Shown here: positions 8,134 to 18,409 of the stretch, in pieces
Layout of the letters: every line of letters begins with the position of its first letter
How positions within the stretch are numbered: the first letter of the stretch is position 1
Source: Micavibrio sp. TMED2
GTDB lineage: Bacteria > Pseudomonadota > Alphaproteobacteria > TMED2
Assembly (NCBI GenBank): GCA_002168225.1
Contig: NHBH01000009.1
Location: 721,115 to 785,114, forward strand
Length of the DNA: 64,000 nucleotides
Direction: 5' to 3'
Position numbers and translations under genes: made by a program
Notes under the pieces: model-generated
Seen by the model: only the letters and a program-made list of their open reading frames with translations
Databases searched by the model: none
Told to the model about the DNA's origin: nothing

Positions 8134-9909
8134 CTAGGCGGTAAACGGTGAAACCGGCTCGTCCTGTGCCTGTTTCCACTTAGCACGGGTAAGGGTGATC
8201 CAGCCTTCGCCATTATGGCGGAAGGTAACGCCACCCTGCATGCCGCGGGCATCGAGAATGTCACGGAACAGCGCCTGCAACTCCTGACGCATATCCAGCG
8301 GGAAGCTGGTTTTGGAGCGCAGAATGACATCGACCTGACCGGGCTGGGCAAGACCGTCGATTTGCAGCGGGCCGAGCTGGGACATATCCATATCAATCAG
8401 GAAGCGGGTTTCCTTGTTCCCGGACTTGTTCTCGTCACCTTCGCCACCGCTCTGCTGTTCTTCCTCATCATTGACCGGCTTGATGTAGAAATTGATCAGG
8501 CCGATCTCTCCCTGATTGGCCAGCGGCATGCTCATCGGACGCCAGTTGCCGGGCAGGGGATCATCGGTCAGTTTCGATATTCGACCGAAATCATCGGTCA
8601 GCCGGTCACGCAGATCCTTGTTGCCATAGCGCTCAAGGCTTCTGAGGGTATTCTCACCGATCCAGGCCCGGACATCGCCGAGGCGCAGGGCGGCCATGAA
8701 GAACACCATGCTGGTACCCAGATTAGCCGCACCGATCTGCGGAATCGCGCTCATCAGGGTCTGCGCCGTTGTCGGGTTGACCGCTTGCAGGAACTTCGCG
8801 GTTTCCTCCAGCGTGCCCCAGCGCCCACCGGTAATCAGCGGATCACTATCGGTCACCGTGGCCTGCGCCAGCTGGGTCGGTAGGCTTAGCTGGACACGGG
8901 TGCCGGGTGGGAAATCGCCTTTTGCCTGCAACAGCAGAAGTTGTTCACCGAATTTCAGCAGGGTCGGCCCTTCTGGGCTGCTCTGTACGACGCTGGCGGT
9001 AATGACAGCCCCTTGATTGCCGGTAGGGGCCGATGGCACCGGCTGGCCGGGGCGGCTGATCGCCAGAATGCGGATATCGCCGAGATTATTCGCCTGACCA
9101 AAGGGGGAAGTGGCGTTGCCGGTTGCTGCCGATGGCACCGATGGTGACGCGGTGGCGGCACTGGACTGTGCTGGTGTAGTTGTCGCAGAGGCAATCCGTG
9201 AACCGGCCTCACCGCCAGTAATGGCACGTGCGGTAGCGCTATCAGGATTGGCATTGCTGAGCAGGCTGGCCAGCAAGGTGCTGGAGAAATTCGCCGATAC
9301 GGCAGGCGGTGCGGCGGCAGGTATGGCCGATGAGCCGGGTGTGGCTGCAGTGGCCGCAGCGGGTTGGCCGCTTGCCGTGGTTGTTGGTGTCGCCGTGGGC
9401 AGAAGCTGTGCAGTGGTCGTTTGTCCGACCTGCAGCAGTGGCAGGCTGACCGGCGTGCTCTGGACCACCGGGCCGGTTGCCGGTGTAGCAGGGGGCGGTA
9501 TGGTGCCTGCTGCTGCTGTCTGACCGGGAGTACCGCTGACCGGTGGTGGTGTCGTCAACAGCACGCCGCCGCGTGGTGGATTGCCCGCTGGTATCTGTAA
9601 CATGAAGCCGGAGCCGGGCCGTAGATTGAGCGTGGTTCGCAGCAGAATATCACCCGATGAGGTGGTAAGGCGGAACAGGCTGCCTTCACCCTCCGGCAGG
9701 GCCCCGGATGCGGTGGTGCCGGTGCCGCCTTCGGTTACCAGCTGTAATTGACCGGTCAGCAACAACTGGCGATTGAGAGATTGCAGATTGGGGGGCAACT
9801 GCTCAAGTGCGACGGTGCCAAGCGGGAATGGCTGTCCCGGCAGACCCAACAGATTGCCGCTGCGCGCGCCTGTGGCCGTCAGGGGGATAATCGGTAGAGC
9901 ATCGGACAT
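8134..9909 (-). CDS. FliK-like flagellar hook-length control protein (second copy)
   Basis: 591-residue protein. A long low-complexity region (about 90-320) is rich in Thr, Ala, Pro, Gly and Gln. The C-terminal domain (about 470-585) contains LIDMDMSQLGPLQIDGL and ends in VTFRHNGEGWITL. This is the architecture of the FliK C-terminal hook-length control domain (PF02120 type). A canonical fliK lies elsewhere in the window (35271-36764) beside flgD-flgE, so this copy is either a second ruler-like protein or a specialised relative. It follows flhF by 76 bases. Family membership is inferred from architecture and context. Confidence 0.65.
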   Translation of the reverse strand: MSDALPIIPLTATGARSGNLLGLPGQPFPLGTVALEQLPPNLQSLNRQLLLTGQLQLVTEGGTGTTASGALPEGEGSLFRLTTSSGDILLRTTLNLRPGSGFMLQIPAGNPPRGGVLLTTPPPVSGTPGQTAAAGTIPPPATPATGPVVQSTPVSLPLLQVGQTTTAQLLPTATPTTTASGQPAAATAATPGSSAIPAAAPPAVSANFSSTLLASLLSNANPDSATARAITGGEAGSRIASATTTPAQSSAATASPSVPSAATGNATSPFGQANNLGDIRILAISRPGQPVPSAPTGNQGAVITASVVQSSPEGPTLLKFGEQLLLLQAKGDFPPGTRVQLSLPTQLAQATVTDSDPLITGGRWGTLEETAKFLQAVNPTTAQTLMSAIPQIGAANLGTSMVFFMAALRLGDVRAWIGENTLRSLERYGNKDLRDRLTDDFGRISKLTDDPLPGNWRPMSMPLANQGEIGLINFYIKPVNDEEEQQSGGEGDENKSGNKETRFLIDMDMSQLGPLQIDGLAQPGQVDVILRSKTSFPLDMRQELQALFRDILDARGMQGGVTFRHNGEGWITLTRAKWKQAQDEPVSPFTA

Positions 9910-9985
9910 AGCGCAACCATCCTTTATCGTGTCGCACTGGCGATCGATAGCTGCTGCCGTGTCCAGGCTCGGGTCAGATCATTTT

Positions 9986-11236
9986 CTATGACCGTGAGAC
10001 TCCGCCTTTCGCCGCTAGCAGTTCGGCCAGCGTTTCCGGCTGTGCTTCCTGCAGGCCGGCTGTGACGCTCGTTGACCGTCCCAGATAGGCGAAGTGTAAC
10101 CTGCCAAGGTCGGCTGCGGCAAGCAAACTGCCAAACCGGGTCGTTGCATCAAGGCGGGTGGCAATCAGATGACGCGCACCCACAGCACGTAAAGTAGTGG
10201 CAATGGTCCCGGCTTCAACCGGGTCGGTACCGGCGGCAAGCACGATCATTGGTTCGGCCTTGGCGATGGCGACCATCTCGCCCAGCAGGTCAACCGCCTC
10301 CTGATCGAACGGATTGACCGCAGCGGTATCGATCAGCACCTGATGCCGCTCTTCCGGCAGGGATTGCAGCAATTCCTGCAGGCTGGCCGGTTCGTCGGCG
10401 GTCTTCAGGTCGATGCCCATGATCCGGGTAAAGGCGGCAAGCTGCTCGATGGCACCGGCACGAACCACGTCTGTGGTAATCACCACCGGTTGCAGGCCGC
10501 GCAGGACCGAACGGGCGGCCATCTTGGCCAGCGCCAGTGTCTTGCCGCTGCCATGGGGCCCGACCATGATCAGCGGGCGCTCGGTCCAGAGCTCGGCCGG
10601 TGTCTGGAATGAGAAGTGGCGACCGAGCCCATAACTGAGGGCATTCAGGATGCTGGGTTCCGCCTCGTGACGGGCACGGACCCGGGCCAGTTCCTCATCG
10701 ATCTTGTCACCGATCACTCGGGCCAGACGGCGCGGTGTGCCATGATCGATCAGAAGGGAATAGCAGCTGTCGGCGAGGTGATGGATGAACTCCGGTTCCT
10801 CATGGGCGCGGACCCAGTCGGGCAGGGGACGTGGCCGCTGTGGTGCAGTATCATCCGCTTTTGCCTTCGCCTTGGCTTTCGGCTTCTGTTTGGCGGGGGC
10901 TGGTTCGGACGCTGGCTGCTGTGGTCGGGCCAGTGATTCCGGGGTCAGCAACATGCCGTCGAGGTCCGGTGGGTCCTCGTCATCCATATCCTCTGGCTCG
11001 GGCGCGGTGGCTTCATATTCTGCGGCATCACCGGTATCGCGGAGTGCTGCCGGGTGATCGTCGAGCGCTTCCTCATACCCGTCATCACCGCCATCATCGA
11101 GTGCGGCGGTCACGCGAAACGTACCGGTATCCGGGTTCTCACGGGTCGAGACGATGATTGCATCCTCACCGAGCGCCTGTTTGACCTGTTCCATGGCCTC
11201 GCCCATGGAGGCGGCGGTGAAGGATTTAATGCGCAT
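9986..11236 (-). CDS. flhF: Flagellar biosynthesis GTPase FlhF
   Basis: SRP-type GTPase (416 aa) that sets the pole and number of flagella. It begins with the typical MRIKSFTAASMGEAM N terminus (the FlhF B domain). An acidic, Pro/Ala/Lys-rich linker (about 50-130) includes KQKPKAKAKAKADD. The N and G domains follow, with P-loop GPHGSGKT (about 227-234) and ITTDVVRAGAIEQL. The DTAA motif in VLIDTAAVNP corresponds to the G3 DTAG. No FlhG partner follows in this operon. It lies 125 bases downstream of flhA. Presence of FlhF is consistent with polar flagellation (inference). Confidence 0.93.
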   Translation of the reverse strand: MRIKSFTAASMGEAMEQVKQALGEDAIIVSTRENPDTGTFRVTAALDDGGDDGYEEALDDHPAALRDTGDAAEYEATAPEPEDMDDEDPPDLDGMLLTPESLARPQQPASEPAPAKQKPKAKAKAKADDTAPQRPRPLPDWVRAHEEPEFIHHLADSCYSLLIDHGTPRRLARVIGDKIDEELARVRARHEAEPSILNALSYGLGRHFSFQTPAELWTERPLIMVGPHGSGKTLALAKMAARSVLRGLQPVVITTDVVRAGAIEQLAAFTRIMGIDLKTADEPASLQELLQSLPEERHQVLIDTAAVNPFDQEAVDLLGEMVAIAKAEPMIVLAAGTDPVEAGTIATTLRAVGARHLIATRLDATTRFGSLLAAADLGRLHFAYLGRSTSVTAGLQEAQPETLAELLAAKGGVSRS

Positions 11237-11360
11237 TGAAACCGTGAGTGCAGAAGAGTGATGACATGAAAAGCTGTGTGCAGCCTATAGCCCGTTTAGC
11301 ATGGCGTGGAAAGACCGGCAGAGCAACCTAACCAGACGGGACGGTTGGCTAGATACGGGA

Positions 11361-13481
11361 TCAGATTTGCCCCAGCGTCTTGATCTTGGCCTTCGGATGT
11401 ACCTCGTTCTGGGACATCACCATGGTCGATGGACGGAAACGTTCGATGATCGAGCGCACATAGGGGCGGATTTGCGGGCTGGTCAGCAGCACCGGCATTT
11501 CGCCCATCATGGCATGGCGCTCATAGGCTTCGCGAACCGCGTTGATGAATTCCTGCAGCTTGGTCGGAGCCATGGAGAGCTGGCGCTCGTCATCGCCGCC
11601 GATCAGGCTCTCCTGAAACGCCTGTTCCCATTCCGGTGACAAGGTGAGCAGTGGCAATACGCCCTGACTGTTGGTATTCGCCTCGGAAATCTGCCGGGCG
11701 ATCCGGCTGCGCACATGCTCGGTGATCATGGTCAGGTTGCGGGTAAAGGCGCTCGCCTCGGCCACGCCCTCAAGGATGCCAGGCATATCCCGGATCGAGA
11801 TACGCTCACCGATCAGGTTCTGCAGTACCCGCTGCAGGCCACCAATGGTGATCTGGCTTGGCACCACATCGGCCACCAGTTTCTGGTGCTCGCGTGGCAT
11901 TTCGTCGAGCAGCTTCTGGGTCTCGGCATAGGACAGCAACTCGGCCATGTGATCCTTGACCACCTCGGTGAGGTGGGTGGTGATCACCGTCGATGGATCA
12001 ACCACGGTATAGCCTTTGAACATCGCTTCCTCGCGATGCTGCTGGTCGATCCACATGGCAGGCAGGCCGAAGGTCGGCTCGGTTGTCTCCTGACCCGGCA
12101 GGGCGATCTTGTCACCCTTGGGGTCCATACAGAGCAGCATGTTCGGCAGGATTTCACCTTCGCCTGCCTCGATCTCCTTGATCCGGACCACGTAACCGGT
12201 GGCGGGCAGTTGCAGGTTGTCCTGAATTCTGACCGGCGGCAGGACAAAGCCCATTTCGCCGGCAAGCTGTCGGCGCAGGCCGCGTATCTGGTCGGTCAGG
12301 CGACTGCCCTCTGCCTGGTTCATCAGGGTCAGCAGGCCATAGCCCAGCTCAAGCCGGATGCTGTCAATCGCCAGTGTTGCCGAGATCGGTTCCTCGGCAA
12401 TCGGTACGGCCTGTGCCGCTTCCTTGGCTTCCTGTTCGATCTCGATCTCGACTTCGGTTCGCCGTCGCTGGAGCATGAAGGCGGCTCCGCCGGTTACCCC
12501 GGCCAGTCCGAGGAAGGGGATCATCGGGATGCCCGGCAGCAGAGCCATGGAGACCATCAGGATCGAGCTTAGGCCGAGGGCGCTCGGATAGGCGCTGAGC
12601 TGACCGAAGACCGCTTTGTCGGCAGAACCACTGATACCGGCCTTGGAGACCAGCATACCGGCGGCAACAGAAACGATCAGCGACGGGATCTGGCTGACCA
12701 GACCATCACCGACGGTCAGCAGGGTATAGTTGTTAGCTGCTTCGCCGAAGGTCATTTCCTGCTGTGCTACACCAATGATGATACCGCCGATGACGTTGAT
12801 GAACACGATCAGCAGGCCGGCAATGGCGTCACCACGCACGAACTTTGCGGCACCATCCATGGCACCGAAGAAGGTGCTCTCGTCCTCGAGGTCTTTCCGG
12901 CGGGTGCGCGCGGTGTCCTCATCAATCAGACCGGCAGAAAGATCGGCGTCGATTGCCATCTGCTTGCCGGGCATGGCATCAAGGGTAAAGCGGGCGGCCA
13001 CCTCGGCGATACGTCCGGAACCTTTGGTGATAACGATGAAGTTCACCAGCACCAGAATGCCGAAGACAATAATGCCGATGACAAAATTACCCTGCATGAC
13101 GAACTGGCCGAATGCCTGAATCACCTGACCGGCGGCATCGGTGCCGTCATGGCCACCGGCAAGGATCAGGCGGGTCGAGGCGAGGTTCAGCGCCAGCCGC
13201 AACATGGTGGCGATCAGCAGGATCGATGGGAATGAGCTGAATTCCAGTGGCCGTTCGATGAACAGCACGGTCATCAGGATCAGCACCGAGAAGGTGATCG
13301 ACAGCGCCAGACTGGCATCAAGCAGCCAGGTCGGCATCGGCAGGATCAGCACCACCAGAATGGCGACCAGACCAAGGGCCAGCGCAATATCACCACGCAG
13401 ATAGCTGCGCAGCGTTTTGTTCAGCGTACCGAGACTGGGAAGGCCGCCGGTGGTTGGTGCCTGATTGCTCTGATCGGTCAT
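11361..13481 (-). CDS. flhA: Flagellar type III export gate protein FlhA
   Basis: 706-residue FlhA, the nonameric export-gate subunit that also uses proton motive force. Eight hydrophobic helices occupy the first 330 residues, with the FHIPEP-family signature visible as the region around ADLSAGLIDEDTARTRRKDL and GSGRIAEVAARFTLDAMPGKQ. The soluble C-terminal domain (about 360-690) binds chaperone-substrate complexes. It lies 4 bases after flbD, so translational coupling is likely. Confidence 0.97.
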   Translation of the reverse strand: MTDQSNQAPTTGGLPSLGTLNKTLRSYLRGDIALALGLVAILVVLILPMPTWLLDASLALSITFSVLILMTVLFIERPLEFSSFPSILLIATMLRLALNLASTRLILAGGHDGTDAAGQVIQAFGQFVMQGNFVIGIIVFGILVLVNFIVITKGSGRIAEVAARFTLDAMPGKQMAIDADLSAGLIDEDTARTRRKDLEDESTFFGAMDGAAKFVRGDAIAGLLIVFINVIGGIIIGVAQQEMTFGEAANNYTLLTVGDGLVSQIPSLIVSVAAGMLVSKAGISGSADKAVFGQLSAYPSALGLSSILMVSMALLPGIPMIPFLGLAGVTGGAAFMLQRRRTEVEIEIEQEAKEAAQAVPIAEEPISATLAIDSIRLELGYGLLTLMNQAEGSRLTDQIRGLRRQLAGEMGFVLPPVRIQDNLQLPATGYVVRIKEIEAGEGEILPNMLLCMDPKGDKIALPGQETTEPTFGLPAMWIDQQHREEAMFKGYTVVDPSTVITTHLTEVVKDHMAELLSYAETQKLLDEMPREHQKLVADVVPSQITIGGLQRVLQNLIGERISIRDMPGILEGVAEASAFTRNLTMITEHVRSRIARQISEANTNSQGVLPLLTLSPEWEQAFQESLIGGDDERQLSMAPTKLQEFINAVREAYERHAMMGEMPVLLTSPQIRPYVRSIIERFRPSTMVMSQNEVHPKAKIKTLGQI

Positions 13482-13485
13482 CGGC

Positions 13486-14898
13486 CTAACTCATCGCCGG
13501 ATCAGCGTCACCGGGACCCGGGACGTCTGCGCCATCATCGGCATATTGCTTGAGCTTGTTGCGCAGGGTGCGGATGGAAATGCCGAGAATATTGGCGGCA
13601 TGGGTCCGGTTGCCCAGCGTATGGCTCAGGGTTTCGAGGATCAGGTCGCGTTCGACCTCGGCCACCGTGCGACCAACAAGGCCGGAGGCAGTGATATTGG
13701 CGGCGGCGTCATCTGCATCCGCTGCACTTTCTCTCGGCGCATTCTGGGCTGCAACGCGGTCGGCGGCCTGTGCGACCGGGCTGGCGGTCGATTGCGGTTT
13801 GGCACCGGTCAGCATGACCGCATTGGTGTCGATCTCATCACCGGTGCATAACAAGACGGCCCGATGCATGGTGTTTTCCAGCTCCCGGACATTGCCGCGC
13901 CAGTGGTGGTTCTGAAGCTGCTTTGCCGCCTCGTCGGAAATCGGTTTGCGCGGCAGGCCATTGGCTTCGCTGTATTTGCCAACAAAGTGATTGGCGATAA
14001 GCATGATATCCTGTGGCCGCTCACGAAGGGATGGCAGCTCAAGGTTAAGGACATTGAGGCGGAAATACAGATCCTCGCGGAAGGTACCTTCCTGAATCTC
14101 CTTTTCCATATTGCGGTTGCTGGTGGCCACGATACGGATATCGACAGGGATTGGCTGCTTGCCGCCGAGGCGGTCAATCTCCCGCTCCTGAATGGCGCGC
14201 AGCAGCTTGGCCTGCAGGCGCAAATCCATTTCGCTGATCTCGTCAAGGAACAGCGTGCCGCCATCGGCTTCCTCGAACTTGCCGATCCGCCGGGCAACGG
14301 CCCCGGTAAAGGCGCCTTTCTCATGACCGAACAGTTCGGATTCCAGCAGGTTATCCGGGATCGCCGCACAGTTGAGCGAGACGAACGCCTTGTCCTTGCG
14401 CTTTGATTTGCGGTGGACGTAGCGGGCCATCAGCTCCTTACCGGTACCGCTTTCACCGGTAATCAGCACGCTGGCATCGGACGGGGCGACCTGATCGGCA
14501 ACCTTTAACACTGCGGCCATGGCCGGATCGCGGGTAACGATCTCGTGGCTTTCCTCGACCACGGATTCCAGAATGGCTGCAATCAGCTCGGCATTCGGGG
14601 GCAGGGGGACATATTCCTTGGCCCCGGCCTGAATCGCGCGCACGGCAGCCTGTGCATCGGTGCCGACACCGCAGGCGACAACGGTGGTGCTGATGCGCTC
14701 CTGCTCCAGGCTCTTGATCAGGCGGGAGATTTCGAGGCCGACATCGATCATGACCAGATCGGCGCTCTGCTTGCCGCGCAGGGCCGCGAGCGCCTGATCC
14801 ACCGTCTCGGTCTGCGAAACCTTGGCGCCGCGCTGCATGGCCAGATGCGCAGCTTCGCTGATGTGACCTTCCAGCTTGGCAACAATCAACAGACGCAT
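13486..14898 (-). CDS. flbD: Sigma-54 transcriptional activator FlbD
   Basis: NtrC-family activator (470 aa) of sigma-54 flagellar promoters. The N-terminal receiver-like domain (1-115) starts [11 protein letters not shown], so the acidic pocket normally formed by two Asp/Glu is lost. A possible acceptor Asp remains in LVMIDVGLE. This matches Caulobacter FlbD, which is controlled by FliX. The AAA+ domain has Walker A GESGTGKE, the sigma-54 contact loop GAFTGA and Walker [10 protein letters not shown]. The Fis-type helix-turn-helix at the C terminus reads [20 protein letters not shown]. It sits inside the fliF operon, which has its own sigma-54 promoter match, and fliX is at 39209. It most likely activates the sigma-54 promoters listed here. 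Confidence 0.92.
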   Translation of the reverse strand: MRLLIVAKLEGHISEAAHLAMQRGAKVSQTETVDQALAALRGKQSADLVMIDVGLEISRLIKSLEQERISTTVVACGVGTDAQAAVRAIQAGAKEYVPLPPNAELIAAILESVVEESHEIVTRDPAMAAVLKVADQVAPSDASVLITGESGTGKELMARYVHRKSKRKDKAFVSLNCAAIPDNLLESELFGHEKGAFTGAVARRIGKFEEADGGTLFLDEISEMDLRLQAKLLRAIQEREIDRLGGKQPIPVDIRIVATSNRNMEKEIQEGTFREDLYFRLNVLNLELPSLRERPQDIMLIANHFVGKYSEANGLPRKPISDEAAKQLQNHHWRGNVRELENTMHRAVLLCTGDEIDTNAVMLTGAKPQSTASPVAQAADRVAAQNAPRESAADADDAAANITASGLVGRTVAEVERDLILETLSHTLGNRTHAANILGISIRTLRNKLKQYADDGADVPGPGDADPAMS

Positions 14899-14943
14899 TG
14901 GTAATTCGGCTCCAGTTAAGGTGTACGGGACAACAGGCCCGGC

Positions 14944-15729
14944 TTATTCAAAGTAGCTGATCCGCTTTTCTGGCGGCAGGATCGTATTCAGCAGCATTTC
15001 CAGTCGGCGCGGGTTTTCCTGCCGGGCAATCGAGGCCGCACCAACCGCAAAGATGCGCTTGGTCAGGTTGTCCTCATTGGCATTCCGCTCGAGCTTGCCG
15101 GCGAGCGGGGTCAGCATCATGGTGCCCAGCACCGCACCGTAGAAGGTGGTCAGAAGTGCGACCGCCATCGCGGGGCCAATGGTCGAGGGGTCTTCAAGGT
15201 TTGCCAGCATCTGCACCAGACCAACCAGCGTACCGATCAGGCCCATGGCCGGGGCCACCTCTGCCGATCGCTTGATAATCGAAATCGCCCGCTGGGTGCG
15301 GCTGTGATCCGCTTCGATCTCGCTGTTCAGGACCTGCTCGATATCATCACCGGGAATGCCGTCGACAATCAGACCGATCGATTTGAACAGGAACGGGTTG
15401 CCGCGCAGGTCGCCGAGACGGCTTTCGAGCGACAGTGGGCCGCTTTTGCGTGCCTGCTCGGACAGTTCAATCATCTGGGTGCCAATGACAACCGGATCAC
15501 TGACCTTCTTGAAAACCGCATTGTTCAACAGCCGTGGCGTCACCTTCAGTTCGCTGCCTGCAAAGGAAACAGCGGTCACGGCCATCGTGCCGAGTATCAC
15601 GATCAGGACCGATGGCAGGTTGAAGAATGAGCCGATAGAGCCACCGCTCATAATTGCGCCAACAATAAGGGCAAAGGCGAAAATCAGGCCCAATACGGTT
15701 GTTAAATCAATAGTTCTGCGTTCGATCAT
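14944..15729 (-). CDS. motA: Flagellar stator protein MotA
   Basis: MotA/PomA-family ion-channel subunit (261 aa). Two hydrophobic helices lie near the N terminus (about 10-55). A cytoplasmic loop follows, then the conserved pair of helices SAEVAPAMGLIGTLVGLVQML and LLTTFYGAVLGTMMLTPLAG, with the two prolines important for torque. The length is close to PomA (about 255) and shorter than enteric MotA (295). The gene stands alone in the fliF operon. The MotB-like partners are some 33 kb away at 48964-50386. Confidence 0.9.
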   Translation of the reverse strand: MIERRTIDLTTVLGLIFAFALIVGAIMSGGSIGSFFNLPSVLIVILGTMAVTAVSFAGSELKVTPRLLNNAVFKKVSDPVVIGTQMIELSEQARKSGPLSLESRLGDLRGNPFLFKSIGLIVDGIPGDDIEQVLNSEIEADHSRTQRAISIIKRSAEVAPAMGLIGTLVGLVQMLANLEDPSTIGPAMAVALLTTFYGAVLGTMMLTPLAGKLERNANEDNLTKRIFAVGAASIARQENPRRLEMLLNTILPPEKRISYFE

Positions 15730-15876
15730 GATCGGCGTTTGCCCCAGATTTGCCGGTGTCGGGTTCTTGTTGCGCCCAACTCGGTTGACATCGGTTTTGC
15801 CAGCTTCAATTCATGCCCCCTCAACTGACGTCAAATCGGGCTGGCGGTGCCACCTCTTGTGGCAGATGCGGATAGT

Positions 15877-16224
15877 TTACGTGGCCCGGTCGGATTTGAT
15901 GATCTCAGTCATGGTGACGCCGAGACGATCCTCAACCACCACAACCTCACCACGGGCAACCAGACGGTTGTTCACATAGATGTCGATCGGCTCACCGACC
16001 TTGCGGTCGAGTTCCACAACAGCGCCACGACCCAGTTTCAGCAACTGGCTGACCTGCATGGAGGATTTGCCGAGTACAGCGGAAATCTGCACCGGGATAT
16101 CGTAGATCGCATCGAGTTCCTTGGTCTGGCCGGGATTGCTGCTGCCACCGCTGCCCATATTGTCATCGAGTGCTTTGGTTACGGCATCCAGATCCTGGAG
16201 GGCCAGATCGTTTTCATCAGACAT
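15877..16224 (-). CDS. fliN: Flagellar motor switch protein FliN
   Basis: C-ring protein (115 aa). The SpoA/FliN domain occupies about 35-110, with IYDIPVQISAVLGKS, LLKLGRGAVVELDRKVGEPIDI-type core and NNRLVARGEVVVVEDRLGV motifs. It forms the lower C-ring with FliM and binds FliH. Its ATG overlaps the fliH stop (TAATG), giving translational coupling. Confidence 0.95.
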   Translation of the reverse strand: MSDENDLALQDLDAVTKALDDNMGSGGSSNPGQTKELDAIYDIPVQISAVLGKSSMQVSQLLKLGRGAVVELDRKVGEPIDIYVNNRLVARGEVVVVEDRLGVTMTEIIKSDRAT

Positions 16225-17213
16225 TATACGGCTCCTTCATCAACCGGCCGATTGGGATCATCGGTTTCCGGTGGTGCACTATCATCTTGTTGGTCATTAC
16301 CAGATACATCTTCCTGCACCAATTCTGCGTCCTTGTCTGCGTCTGCAGAAGTGGTAGCCGGTTGATGGCCCAATTCACGGGCAATATGTGACGGTTCTTC
16401 CGCTATTTTGGCGGCCAACCAGTCGGGTAAGGTGGAAAAATCGGGTTTTTCCGCCGCCGGTGTGTCTTCAACTGCGGTGAAGGCAACGGGTGACGGACCG
16501 GGATCGCGAATCAAATCAGCGGCATCCGGGGCCTGATCAGCCTCGTGATGATCGAGGATGCTGTCGGCTGCTGCCGTGGCCAGCGCTTGTTCGGCGGCCT
16601 GTTCCACGGCCTTCCAGATACGGTCAACCAGCATGTTGGCCCCGCCATCGGCCCAGCTCGCCCGACAATCGCTTGGCCCCAGCGTCTTGTCCTCGACAAT
16701 CTTGACCCGCTCGGTCAGACCGCGGGACACCAGCATGTCATTGAGGTCATTGCGGACGGTATTGGCCGTGCCGACCGGGACGGCGATCAGGATTTCCCGC
16801 TCATCGGAATGGTCATTCAATACATCGCGGGCGAAGCGGCCCAGCTGTTCGATCTTTCCCTGTTCAACCAGCACGGGAAACAGCCGGCGTGCCACGACCA
16901 TGGCGCCGTCAATGATCTGGCGTTCGAGATTGCGGCGCTCATTGCTGTCTGTCTGCAGCATGTAGTCAAGCACCCGCGCCATGTGCTGCAGGGCGGCTGA
17001 GGTCTGGTCTTGCGCCATGGCCTCAGCGGTCTGCTTGCCAGCGGCGATACCCTGTTCAAAGGCTTCCTCGCGGGCACGGCGCAGCTCATCCAGCGTCACA
17101 CCCGGCGGGGGTGGCACTTCCGGCTCGGCCTGTTCCGCAGTCTCCTGGTCAGGCTCAAGGTCGTCCTCGATCGGTGGATCGAAGATGGCATTGTCGAACA
17201 TGAACTTTTTCAT
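16224..17213 (-). CDS. fliH: Flagellar assembly protein FliH
   Basis: Regulator of the FliI ATPase (329 aa). The N terminus is acidic and proline-rich. A helical region (about 45-130) includes the repeated alanine/Gln/Glu pattern EEAFEQGIAAGKQTAEAMAQ. The V1/F-type stalk-like C-terminal domain ends about residue 215 (DCRASWADGGANMLVDRIW), and an extra acidic tail of about 115 residues follows. The start at MKKFMFDN is favoured. Longer in-frame readings upstream run back into fliG and look like shadow sequence. The tail is longer than in enteric FliH (235 aa) and may be lineage specific. Confidence 0.87.
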   Translation of the reverse strand: MKKFMFDNAIFDPPIEDDLEPDQETAEQAEPEVPPPPGVTLDELRRAREEAFEQGIAAGKQTAEAMAQDQTSAALQHMARVLDYMLQTDSNERRNLERQIIDGAMVVARRLFPVLVEQGKIEQLGRFARDVLNDHSDEREILIAVPVGTANTVRNDLNDMLVSRGLTERVKIVEDKTLGPSDCRASWADGGANMLVDRIWKAVEQAAEQALATAAADSILDHHEADQAPDAADLIRDPGPSPVAFTAVEDTPAAEKPDFSTLPDWLAAKIAEEPSHIARELGHQPATTSADADKDAELVQEDVSGNDQQDDSAPPETDDPNRPVDEGAV

Positions 17214-17265
17214 ATTGCTCACGAGATGCCCGGTCCTGTTCCTGTGCCCATAGCCATATTCATCA

Positions 17266-18309
17266 TCAATACAGCAACTGATCGTCGCCCTTGCCATCGG
17301 CAATGACGATTTCGCCCTTGTCCGCCAGTTCCTTGGCGGTATTGACGAGAAGCTGCTGGGCGTCGTCCACATCGCGGACACGTACCGGGCCCATCGCCTG
17401 CATGTCCTCGCGCAGGATCTTGGCCGCGCGTTCGGACATGTTCGAGAAGAACAGGTCGCGCAGGGTTTCGCTCGCACCTTTCATCGCCAGTGCCAGTTTG
17501 GTCTTGTCGACGGTACGGATAAGCGCCTGGGCACCAGCCGGATCGAGATTGCCAAGATCCTCGAAGGTGAACATGAGCGCCTTGATGCGCTCGGCGCTGT
17601 CGCGGTTGCGTTCCTCGAGGGCACCGAGGAAGCGGGCCTCGGAGGCGCGGTCGAGGAAGTTGAAGATATCGGCCATCATCTCGTGGCTGTCACGGCGGGT
17701 CGCGCGGGCCAGGTTCGACATGAACTCGTTGCGCAGGGTGCGCTCGACATCGTCGAGAACCTCTTTCTGGACGTTCTCCATGCGCAGCATCCGCATGATG
17801 ACTTCCATGGCGAAGCTCTCGGGCAGCAGTGCGATAACCCGCGCGGCGTTGTCCGGGCGGATTTTCGAGAGCACGACGGCAACGGTCTGCGGATACTCGT
17901 TCTTCAGGTAGTTGGCGAGGACCTGCTCGTTCACGTTGCTCAGCTTGTCCCACATGGTACGACCGGCAGGACCGCGAATTTCCTCCATGATCGAGGAAAC
18001 CTTGTCCGCGCCCAGTACCTTGGTCAGCAGGCGTTCGGTGCTGTCGATGGTGCCGACGAGAGAACCGGTATCGGAGATTTTCTCGGCAAACTCCATATAG
18101 AGTTTCTCGACCTGACTGGCATGGATCGAGCCGAGATTGGCCATCACCTGCGACAGCTCCTTGATCTCCTCATCATCCATATAGGAGAGCAGGGTAGCCG
18201 TATGCTCGTCACTCAAGGACAGCGTCAGAACGGCAGCCTTCTCCGGGCCGGACAGTTCCTTGACCTGTTCCTTTGGTGTGCCGTCTTCATTCAGTGCGAC
18301 TTCGGACAT
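17266..18309 (-). CDS. fliG: Flagellar motor switch protein FliG
   Basis: Rotor protein (347 aa) that contacts the MotA stator and sets torque and direction. It has the three-domain FliG structure: an N-terminal FliF-binding domain, a middle domain with the [21 protein letters not shown] motif, and a C-terminal torque domain with [11 protein letters not shown]. The ATG has gaagg 7 bases upstream. An in-frame TTG at 18327 is less likely. It is followed by fliH, as in the standard fliF-G-H order. Confidence 0.96.
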   Translation of the reverse strand: MSEVALNEDGTPKEQVKELSGPEKAAVLTLSLSDEHTATLLSYMDDEEIKELSQVMANLGSIHASQVEKLYMEFAEKISDTGSLVGTIDSTERLLTKVLGADKVSSIMEEIRGPAGRTMWDKLSNVNEQVLANYLKNEYPQTVAVVLSKIRPDNAARVIALLPESFAMEVIMRMLRMENVQKEVLDDVERTLRNEFMSNLARATRRDSHEMMADIFNFLDRASEARFLGALEERNRDSAERIKALMFTFEDLGNLDPAGAQALIRTVDKTKLALAMKGASETLRDLFFSNMSERAAKILREDMQAMGPVRVRDVDDAQQLLVNTAKELADKGEIVIADGKGDDQLLY

Positions 18310-18409
18310 CTCGACGCCTTCATTCAACTTTGGCTGACAACCGATGTGTCAGCCCGATTTTTCTCACATTGCCATCCACTCAGGCTAACCCAGGCGGACG
18401 ATAATATCC

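Noticed and set aside
11715..12572. 285-residue plus-strand open frame over flhA
   Set aside because: Antisense shadow of flhA with no protein family features.
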